From Flavobacteriaceae bacterium UBA2765 (GTDB lineage: Bacteria; Bacteroidota; Bacteroidia; Flavobacteriales; Flavobacteriaceae), in assembly GCA_002352665.1 (NCBI GenBank), contig DEIV01000042.1:1-7440 (forward strand): 7,440 nt of DNA. The letters run 5' to 3'. The notes beneath the pieces were generated by a model. The model was not told where the DNA came from and made no database searches. It saw only the letters and a list, made by a program, of their open reading frames with translations. The translations under genes were made by a program, and so were the position numbers. Below, piece by piece: positions 1-5,457 of the stretch (the first letter of the stretch is position 1; every line of letters begins with the position of its first letter).

Positions 1-171
1 TATCGAACTCACGTTATTTAGCAAGTTGTTATGTTATTATGAAGTACAGTTCTCATAATGTGCTACAACAATGCTGTAAAACTAAAAAGTTGCCAGAAAT
101 CAAGATGTAAGTTTTATTTCAAAACCTGAAACTATTTCGACAATCCGATATTAAAAAAGTAAATTATTGAG

Positions 172-1248
172 TTAGTTGGATTTAGACTTGGCAATCAAAG
201 TGGGAAGGACATCAAATCTCTTTCGAAATACCCTTGTAAAATAGGTCGGACTATTAAAACCTGAATCATAGGCAATTTCTGAAACAGTCTTACCGCTATC
301 TTTTAAGGATCTAGCCGCTTGTACCAACCGTAATTCAGATAGTAATTTATTAGGGGACACACCGAATAAGGAAGATATTTTACGATAGGCCTGGGTCTTA
401 CTAAGGCCTAGCTGACTGCTTAGTGTATCACTGTTAAAAGATGAATTATTTAAGTTTTGCAGTAATACTGTATCTAATTTTTCTATTTCGGTATAAGAAG
501 TTTGATCGATAATAGTAATATCTGTTATATCTATTTTGGAAATGTCTTTACTTCTGAAAGCAGAGAGTTTCGTATCCAAATCCATACATACTCCTAGTTG
601 AAAACCGAGTCTGGACAAGACCTTTATTTTGGTCTTGGTTTTTTCGAACAAATCCGTGCTATGCTCGTCAACTGGTTTTCCAGTGGCCAAAGCAATACTA
701 AATATCATTTTATCTTTTAAAGTCTCGAAGTGTTTGGCTATCTCAATGGAACAAGCTACAGCGTCGTAGGCGTCGATAAAAGAAGCCATCAACTTCTTGC
801 TAGGAACCTTGACAATATTTCCGTTGTAGTTCTCAATGGAATCTGTTATCTTGGCGGTCATCAATGCTTGGCTTGCCGTTAATTGTAAAAAGTCTACCAA
901 CATAATAGTACGAAAACCACTATCGATTTCTCCTGATAAAGTCAAAGCCAAATCCTGTTCGTTTTGATTACCTTCACCCATAAATGGAATAAATTCATTT
1001 TCACGCGATACCTCTATAACATTGCAGGCTCCAATGCCTTGTGCGTCTTTATGACTCTCTTCGCATGCCTCTTTATTAGGGCTTTCCATTAAACAAAAAG
1101 CTGTTTTTTGATGAAGATTAAGATAATACCTCTTGTAGATTAAGCCATGTTTGTTTTGAACCGCAATATCCTTTAAATGTGCTCTATACACATCTTCTTC
1201 GGTAATGGCATCCGAATCGATTTTATGAAAGTCCATGAATAATGGCAT
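172..1248 (-). CDS. DUF4242 / degenerate nucleotide cyclase-like / AraC-type HTH regulator
   Basis: Predicted cytoplasmic transcription regulator of 358 aa with no signal peptide or membrane segment. Residues 1-80 (MPLFMDFHKID..., H24, C52, ending GACNVIEV) match the DUF4242/SCO4226 nickel-binding family, whose members usually begin MPLxMD; this fixes the ATG start at 1248. Residues about 113-232 follow the class III adenylate/guanylate cyclase pattern. TIMLVDF (113-120) sits where FTDIxxST is expected and keeps one Asp (D119). NGNIVKVPSKKLMASF (142-157) stands where KxxGDGxMAxF is expected, so the second catalytic Asp is lost and catalysis is unlikely. Residues about 255-350 are an AraC HTH pair: LSSQLGLSKTQAYRKISSLF, then VSEIAYDSGFNSPTYFTRVFRKRF with the family GFNSxxYFxRxFKxxF signature. 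Inferred role: gene control in response to a metal or small ligand. The target is unknown, and no metal gene lies nearby. No clear TAnnTTTG promoter was found upstream. Confidence 0.85.
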   Translation of the reverse strand: MPLFMDFHKIDSDAITEEDVYRAHLKDIAVQNKHGLIYKRYYLNLHQKTAFCLMESPNKEACEESHKDAQGIGACNVIEVSRENEFIPFMGEGNQNEQDLALTLSGEIDSGFRTIMLVDFLQLTASQALMTAKITDSIENYNGNIVKVPSKKLMASFIDAYDAVACSIEIAKHFETLKDKMIFSIALATGKPVDEHSTDLFEKTKTKIKVLSRLGFQLGVCMDLDTKLSAFRSKDISKIDITDITIIDQTSYTEIEKLDTVLLQNLNNSSFNSDTLSSQLGLSKTQAYRKISSLFGVSPNKLLSELRLVQAARSLKDSGKTVSEIAYDSGFNSPTYFTRVFRKRFDVLPTLIAKSKSN

Positions 1249-1703
1249 AGTTAATTAATTTTAGAAAGCTTAGAACCACTAATATACAACTTTTTTCAAA
1301 GTAGTTTTGTTTGAAGAAAAAATGGATTTTTATACACTAGATTAAAACTGGGAGTTCTAGGAATAGCGTATATATTTTTATTGAAAAGACGTCTTCGATT
1401 AGGTTTAAAAGGAATCAAATTAGTGTTCCATAAAACGACCATTTAATAAAACCATATAGATAAAATATACCTATAGTGAATTGAAGTCTTATTTTCCGTC
1501 TTTTTTAATAGTTTCACAAATTCACCTTTTATGGGACAATTTTATAAGTGTATTCATTAGCAAGAAGTTTTAAGTTTTGTTCTAATAATTACATGTAGTA
1601 GGTTCAAAATAGGTACAACAAACCCTAAAAATGATATGAATAAACTCAAATTTCGTTAAACGTAAAAATCACATCCATTTGATTATCAATTATTTAGTAA
1701 AAA

Positions 1704-1803
1704 CACGCTAGATTTCTCCTAGACTTAGGATCTAGTACGACAAGGTGTGAGCGTGGAGAAACTAGAAGTTTATCCTAAGTAATGCCGAAGGATCCGTACT
1801 TGG
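1704..1803. repeat. Island of interleaved inverted repeats; candidate structured RNA or dispersed repeat
   Basis: The block is visibly richer in GC than its flanks (47 G/C in 1701-1810). Long-range complements are CTAG plus TTTCTCC (1708-1711, 1713-1719) with GGAGAAACTAG (1755-1765); ACTTAGGAT (1723-1731) with ATCCTAAGT (1772-1780), a perfect 9-bp match; and AGTACG (1734-1739) with CGTACT (1795-1800). The left arms and right arms come in the same order, so all three pairings cross and cannot form as nested stems. Local hairpins compete with them: CTAGAT..CCTA/TAGG-ATCTAG (1708-1735), GGA-AAACT/AGTTT-TCC (1755-1775) and CC-AAG/CTTGG (1785-1803). The function is unknown. It may be an RNA with alternative folds or a repeat-element remnant. 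The strand is undecided. Confidence 0.4.
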
Positions 1804-2052
1804 TCAGAAAGTTTTTCTTTAATGAAAGGCCTTTTAACAAGACCCTATGCTTTTAATCTGGTAAGTTGAATCGATCTGGTGATGAGTATTTCAATTTTGC
1901 TAAGAAGCTCGATATATTTTGGCACACAAACCTATTTTTAGTATGAATTTACTTAAAGATTAACTAATTTCTTAGATCCTTGACTTTCAATATTTAATAG
2001 AAATAAATTTTAAAGTCATAATAAATTGGATTGAAATCCGTTTTATATTTCC

Positions 2053-2080
2053 AAATATTTACCTACTAGGTAGGATATTT
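2053..2080. repeat. Imperfect inverted repeat upstream of the small ORF
   Basis: AAATAT (2053-2058) and CCTAC (2062-2066) pair with GTAGG (2070-2074) and ATATTT (2075-2080). This gives 11 bp with a 3-nt bulge (TTA) on the left arm and a 3-nt loop (TAG). It ends 38 bp before the ATG at 2119. It could be an operator or a leader hairpin of the small gene. There is no T-run directly after it that would make it a good terminator. Confidence 0.45.
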
Positions 2081-2118
2081 TTCTCTTGAGTTGTTTAATC
2101 AATACAAACCTTAGCCGT

Positions 2119-2262
2119 ATGAAAACAATAATTAAAAAAATGAGCTTATTAGCAATAAATTATTTAACTGTTTTACCTTTGCTATTACTCTTAATAACTA
2201 CAAATCAGAACAAAGAGTTAGATAAACTTTTATCAGTGTTGAAAGCGAGTTCTAGTTTATAA
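2119..2262 (+). CDS. Possible small hydrophobic membrane peptide (47 aa)
   Basis: ATG at 2119, TAA at 2260-2262. The peptide has a basic N-terminus (MKTIIKKMS), a hydrophobic stretch of about 23 residues from LLAINYLTVL to LLLLLIT (residues 10-27 with flanks) and a short polar tail (NQNKELDKLLSVLKASSSL). This is the layout of a single-pass small membrane protein, or of a signal sequence without a clear cleavage site. No Cys is present, so it is not a lipoprotein. No Shine-Dalgarno is visible, which is normal in Bacteroidota. I recognise no family. It lies 183 bp upstream of the lipoprotein gene on the same strand and could share its transcript. An ORF of this length can arise by chance in AT-rich DNA, though the ordered charge-hydrophobic-polar layout favours a real gene somewhat. 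Confidence 0.4.
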   Translation: MKTIIKKMSLLAINYLTVLPLLLLLITTNQNKELDKLLSVLKASSSL

Positions 2263-2280
2263 CTGTGGTTAATCCAATAT

Positions 2281-2300
2281 AACTTAAACTTAAACTTAAA
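2281..2300. repeat. Short tandem repeat AACTTA x3
   Basis: Three exact copies of AACTTA (2281-2286, 2287-2292, 2293-2298) plus a further AA. It lies between the small ORF and the lipoprotein gene, about 145 bp before the latter. It could be a slippage-prone tract or a set of short binding repeats. No function can be assigned. Confidence 0.5.
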
Positions 2301-2445
2301 AATAGGACTTTATACTAGAATAATATACAATTAAACTTATTTTTTTTTAAAACGCTTAATGGATTTTATTTTTAGAAATAAAAATGAAGAACATATATTC
2401 GTCATTAATAAATAGAGAATTAAAAACTAATTAAAAGCTAATCTT

Positions 2446-3126
2446 ATGGAGAAAAAAATTACTTTAATCACAAAAAATCTTTTTAAATATGCCTTATTTT
2501 CTATACCATTATTATTTTTCACATTTTGTCAAAATATTGGAGAAGATGTAGTGTTTGTTGAGGAAGCAAAGCTGACAAAAGATTCAAAAATTGTGTCACT
2601 TATGGCACAAGCCATTAATAGTGACAGTGATAAAAAAACATTCACTAAAAGTGATATAAATGATCAGTGTACTGAATTTTTATATCCTATGACATTTGAA
2701 CGTTATAATGGAGACAACCCTACACCTACAATTGTAACAATAAATAATGATGAGGAGCTGATAGCGTTTTTGGAAACACTAACAACGGAGATAAGGTTCT
2801 ATATTTATTATCCTATTACTCTAATTGATGTAGATGGTGTTGAAACGGTTATTAATGACCTAACAGATTTTGAAGGCACATTGCAAATGTTGGTTGATGC
2901 ATGTCAAGGTTATGATGATGATGATTCAGATGATGATTCAGATGATGATTCGGATGATGACGATTCAGATGATGACGATTCAGATGATGACGAATATGAC
3001 TATTGTCAAAACAATAATAAGAAAGTTTATATATGTCATAAAGGTCAAACAATTTGTGTAAGTATAAATGCTATATGGGGTCATTTAAACCAGCATGAAG
3101 AAGACTATCTAGGTCAATGTGAATAA
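2446..3126 (+). CDS. Probable lipoprotein with Asp/Ser repeat linker and Cys/His C-terminal module
   Basis: Precursor of 226 aa. Residues 1-27 look like a lipoprotein signal: MEKKITLITKNLFK, then a hydrophobic core ALFSIPLLFFTF, then C28. The -1 residue is Phe instead of the usual Gly/Ala/Ser, so lipidation is likely but not certain. Residues about 75-113 and 116-153 look like two copies of one half-domain (CTEFLYPMTF..., FYIYYPITLIDVDG...TLQMLVDAC). A YP-x-T strand is followed by a Gly turn, an acidic helix and Cys at 75 and 153. Residues 157-183 are a DDD(D)S repeat, acidic and probably a flexible or cation-binding linker. The tail (187-225) has C187, C197, C204 and C225 plus H198, H213 and H217. 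It resembles the ICHxG...ICVS-NA...HL..H.DYLGxC module seen at the C-termini of many secreted bacterial proteins. Likely location is the cell surface or periplasm. The molecular role is unknown. Transcription probably ends at the terminator at 3171. Confidence 0.8.
   Translation: MEKKITLITKNLFKYALFSIPLLFFTFCQNIGEDVVFVEEAKLTKDSKIVSLMAQAINSDSDKKTFTKSDINDQCTEFLYPMTFERYNGDNPTPTIVTINNDEELIAFLETLTTEIRFYIYYPITLIDVDGVETVINDLTDFEGTLQMLVDACQGYDDDDSDDDSDDDSDDDDSDDDDSDDDEYDYCQNNNKKVYICHKGQTICVSINAIWGHLNQHEEDYLGQCE
2914..2994 (+). repeat. In-gene tandem repeat coding DDD(D)S
   Basis: Tandem units of 12 nt (GATGATGATTCA type) and 15 nt (GATGATGACGATTCA type) encode residues 157-183 of the lipoprotein. The pattern is DDDDS-DDDS-DDDS-DDDDS-DDDDS-DDDE. 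Unit lengths are multiples of three, so gain or loss of units would keep the frame and change only linker length. Near-identity of units at DNA level, including synonymous positions, suggests recent expansion by slippage or recombination. Confidence 0.85.
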
Positions 3127-3170
3127 ATACAGATAAAACGAGGAATCTAATTTTCGATTTTAGAATTTTA

Positions 3171-3213
3171 AAAAAAGCTTCTCAATCTATATCATAGAAT
3201 GAGAAGTTTTTTT
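3171..3213 (+). terminator. Intrinsic terminator, probably bidirectional
   Basis: Stem CTTCTCA (3178-3184) with TGAGAAG (3200-3206). After an A-A mismatch it continues as TCTAT (3186-3190) with ATAGA (3194-3198) around the loop ATC. A run of A on the left (3170-3176) and of T on the right (3207-3213) serve both strands. It lies 44 bp after the lipoprotein stop and about 140 bp beyond the stop of the convergent endonuclease gene, so it fits both transcripts. Confidence 0.85.
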
Positions 3214-3353
3214 ATTTTAAAACTTTTGACAATAATTGAAAACATATTTTTAACATTAAATTTTAAGCAAGAACAAGATTATTTTCACTTTCATTTTTAG
3301 AGTTGGTTCTAGAGAGGGATTGAGAATAATGTTAATTGAAAAAAATCTTACAT

Positions 3354-4145
3354 TTAAAAGCTCCAATTTTTATAATTAGAATTTGATTCTAATTTATTTT
3401 CTAGTTCATCAGGTAATTCCGGAAAAAAATCTATCTCAGTTAGTCTTTCTATTTCATTTATAGCAACTACAAAAGTATAAAGCGGTTTTTTAGACTTTTG
3501 GTGTGGAATTAGAAAAGCAATGGCCTTTATTTCAGGTTCCGAATAGTCTAATAGAATTTTATAAAACTGTTTTGGTACAGCAACTTTTTCATTACCAATA
3601 GTAATCAAATCTTTAGTTAAGACTCCACCTGTAACTATATATAGTTGTTTGTCTTTGCTAGCCCAATAACGTGTTTTTTGCTCCAATCTATTCCAGATAC
3701 CACCATTAAAGCTACCTTTTTGTGGTGAAATATTAGAAGTTAAGAAAGTTTCATCAAATGCATTTTTAGAGAATTTTCTATCCCCGGCGGGGCATAAATG
3801 TCCTTTGGTATATCCTGAATTTTTATAATTCCTATAACTGGCGGATCGTGTTTTTACTTTTTTATCCTCAATAAAGTAGGGTCGTTTTCTATTGGTTCTT
3901 GCTAGGTGTTCTTTTTTTAATTCGTAGGCTACCCATTCTGCTTGTTCGTGTTCTTCACTATACGATAAGGTGTAATATTGATGTGTAATGACTTGATTGG
4001 TTGTTGAAGTAGGTAGATATTTAAATAAAGTATTAGATATTGGAGTTTTAACTTCAATATTTTCTTCATTTTTTGGATAAAAAAGATAAATAATTAAGCC
4101 AATCAATAAAATTAATATTAGATATACAAATGCTTTATTTTTCAA
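3354..4145 (-). CDS. Membrane-anchored DNA/RNA non-specific endonuclease (NUC1 family)
   Basis: Protein of 263 aa that cleaves DNA and probably RNA with a metal ion, by family. Residues 5-23 (AFVYLILILLIGLIIYLFY) are a membrane anchor or uncleaved signal, so the catalytic part should face the periplasm or outside. The catalytic motif is GYTKGHLCPAGDRKFS (111-126), with H116 as the general base; TKGH replaces the classical DRGH. N147 in FNGGIWNRLE is the expected metal ligand, and E155 follows with the same 8-residue spacing as N119-E127 in Serratia nuclease. IVTGGVL (170-176) is also typical. All key residues are present. The start is TTG at 4145: an in-frame TAG lies two codons upstream, no ATG occurs inside the frame, and AGGGA just precedes it. 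It lies 15 bp after the aminotransferase gene and is probably cotranscribed. Plausible roles are nucleic acid scavenging or degrading DNA outside the cytoplasm (inference). Confidence 0.9.
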   Translation of the reverse strand: MKNKAFVYLILILLIGLIIYLFYPKNEENIEVKTPISNTLFKYLPTSTTNQVITHQYYTLSYSEEHEQAEWVAYELKKEHLARTNRKRPYFIEDKKVKTRSASYRNYKNSGYTKGHLCPAGDRKFSKNAFDETFLTSNISPQKGSFNGGIWNRLEQKTRYWASKDKQLYIVTGGVLTKDLITIGNEKVAVPKQFYKILLDYSEPEIKAIAFLIPHQKSKKPLYTFVVAINEIERLTEIDFFPELPDELENKLESNSNYKNWSF

Positions 4146-4160
4146 TCCCTAAAATTAAGT

Positions 4161-5345
4161 TTAACTAAGCACTTCTTTTATTCTCTTAAATGCTTCTTTA
4201 AGATTCTCAGTAGAAGCAGCGTAAGAAATTCTGATACAATCAGGTGCTCCGAAAGCTTCGCCAGTTACGGTAGCCACATTTGCTTTTTCTAATAAAAGCA
4301 TAGAAAAATCTGAAGCATTATTAATATCAATACCGCCTATGGTTTCCCCAAAATAATAAGAGACATCTGGAAAGACATAAAATGCACCTTTTGGTACATT
4401 AGCTTTAAGACCATTGATGTCTTTAACCAAATTGAGTACTAAATCTCTTCTCTTGTGAAACTCATCAACCATAAATTGAATTTTTGAAACAGGAGCATCC
4501 AGTGCGGTAATAGTAGCCCGTTGTGCAATACAATTGGCACCAGAAGTAATTTGTCCTTGCATTTTGGTACATGCTTTAGCAATCCAATTTGGAGCACCTA
4601 TATAACCAATTCTCCAACCGGTCATGGCAAAAGCTTTTGCCACCCCATTAATGGTTATCGTCCGGTCATACAGACTTTCTATAGAAGCAAAGCTAAAATT
4701 AGCTTCACCATAATTGATATGTTCGTAAATTTCATCTGATATAATATAAATATTAGGATGTTTTTCAAGGACTTTACCCAAAGCCCTATATTCACTTTCA
4801 GTATAAACGGTTCCGCTGGGGTTGTTAGGTGAATTAAAAAATATCAATTTTGTTTTAGGTGTAATGGCAGCTTCTAACTGTTCTGGTGTAATTTTAAAAT
4901 CTGTCTCAATTGTAGAAGGTATTTCAATATAGTTGGCTTCAGCCAAGGTGGCAATAGCAGAATAACTTACCCAATATGGTGCCGGTAACAATACTTCATC
5001 ACCCGGATTTAATAATACCATAGCCACATTAGCTATAGATTGTTTAGCACCGGTTGAAACTACAATTTGGTTTGGTGAATAAATCAAATTATTGTCTCGT
5101 TTAAATTTTCTACAAATAGCTTCGCGTAAATCTAAATAACCATCTACAGGAGAATAAGAATTGTAATTTTCGTCAATGGCTTGTTTAGCAGCTTCTTTAA
5201 TGAATTCTGGAGTATTGAAGTCCGGTTCGCCTAAACTTAAACTTATAATGTCTTTACCTTCTGCTTTTAATTCACGTGCTTTAGCTGCCATAGCCAATGT
5301 TGCAGAAATTGGCAAATTGTTTATTCTATCAGAAAGATGTTGCAT
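4161..5345 (-). CDS. aspC: Class I PLP-dependent aminotransferase, aspartate aminotransferase (Ib-like)
   Basis: Cytoplasmic enzyme of 394 aa, full length for the family. It moves the amino group between aspartate or another amino acid and 2-oxoglutarate. Visible residues: SLGEPDFNTP (37-46); STGAKQS (97-103), whose K101 matches the substrate-recognising Lys of Thermus-type Ib enzymes; PAPYWVSY (121-128); NSPNNPSG (171-178), with N175 near PLP; SDEIYEHI (203-210), with D204 and Y207; the PLP Lys K237 in INGVAKAFAMTGWRIGY; and R372 in CIRISYA, which binds the substrate carboxylate. Ib enzymes may also accept prephenate, which cannot be decided here. The ATG at 5345 starts at the family's usual N-terminus (MQHLSDRINNLPISATLAM). 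It is the first gene of a likely two-gene transcript with the endonuclease; no metabolic link between the two is evident. A TAnnTTTG element sits 24 bp upstream. Confidence 0.92.
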   Translation of the reverse strand: MQHLSDRINNLPISATLAMAAKARELKAEGKDIISLSLGEPDFNTPEFIKEAAKQAIDENYNSYSPVDGYLDLREAICRKFKRDNNLIYSPNQIVVSTGAKQSIANVAMVLLNPGDEVLLPAPYWVSYSAIATLAEANYIEIPSTIETDFKITPEQLEAAITPKTKLIFFNSPNNPSGTVYTESEYRALGKVLEKHPNIYIISDEIYEHINYGEANFSFASIESLYDRTITINGVAKAFAMTGWRIGYIGAPNWIAKACTKMQGQITSGANCIAQRATITALDAPVSKIQFMVDEFHKRRDLVLNLVKDINGLKANVPKGAFYVFPDVSYYFGETIGGIDINNASDFSMLLLEKANVATVTGEAFGAPDCIRISYAASTENLKEAFKRIKEVLS

Positions 5346-5369
5346 GTCTATTTGCTATAATTTATATAA

Positions 5370-5377
5370 CAAATGTA
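5370..5377 (-). promoter_or_regulatory. Putative -7 promoter element of the aminotransferase gene
   Basis: On the minus strand this reads TACATTTG, an exact match to the Bacteroidota TAnnTTTG element. It sits 24 bp before the ATG at 5345, leaving a leader of about 15-20 nt. No clear TTTG/TTG -33 element stands at the expected distance, so the call rests on the -7 match and position. Confidence 0.5.
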
Positions 5378-5457
5378 AAAAATTTAAAAGAGTAAAAAAT
5401 GCTTTTATTTACTAAATGTCAAATTTCAAACTTATTTATTCATTAAGAGAAATTGAT

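Larger units (their letters stand above)
1249..2118. other. Long AT-rich intergenic stretch without a convincing gene
   Basis: Stops are dense in all frames and no reading frame of useful length with a recognisable product was found. The stretch holds the upstream region of the AraC-type regulator at its left end, a 10-bp palindrome AAGACGTCTT (1386-1395), the inverted-repeat island at 1704-1803, a palindrome AAAGGCCTTT (1825-1834) and an imperfect hairpin (2053-2080) just before the small ORF. Such a length is unusual beside the compact right half of the window. It may hold an untranslated RNA, a decayed gene or a dispersed repeat. The sequence alone does not decide. Confidence 0.6.

Noticed and set aside
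25..71. Hairpin ATTATGA/TCATAAT with outer TTGTT/AACAA downstream of the AraC-type gene
   Set aside because: The stem is short and interrupted with no T-run on either strand, so it is not supported as a terminator.
1386..1395. Palindrome AAGACGTCTT
   Set aside because: Only 10 bp, isolated from any promoter match and ending in mismatches on both sides; expected by chance in a region of this size.
1704..1803. Inverted repeats considered as an integron attC site or transposon ends
   Set aside because: No GTTRRRY-type core sites, no flanking target duplication and no transposase or integrase gene in the window were found.
2364..2383. Stem TTTTATTT/AAATAAAA with loop TTAG before the lipoprotein gene
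   Set aside because: Made only of A-T pairs in very AT-rich DNA; too weak to call a terminator or leader structure.
2914..2994. Tandem repeats considered as a CRISPR array
   Set aside because: Units are directly adjacent with no spacers, and they encode an in-frame Asp/Ser linker.
2852..3061. Reading frames on the opposite strand (His/Asn/Leu-rich) and in another forward frame (Met/Ile-rich) across the Asp repeat
   Set aside because: They are shadows of the GAT/GAC/TCA repeat of the lipoprotein gene; their low-complexity composition comes only from the repeat.
4521..4739. Plus-strand frame of about 72 codons inside the aminotransferase gene
   Set aside because: It lies fully within a strongly supported gene on the other strand and shows no domain or signal.
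5176..5415. Plus-strand frame of about 79 codons overlapping the aminotransferase start
   Set aside because: Mostly antisense to conserved coding sequence, with no recognisable product.
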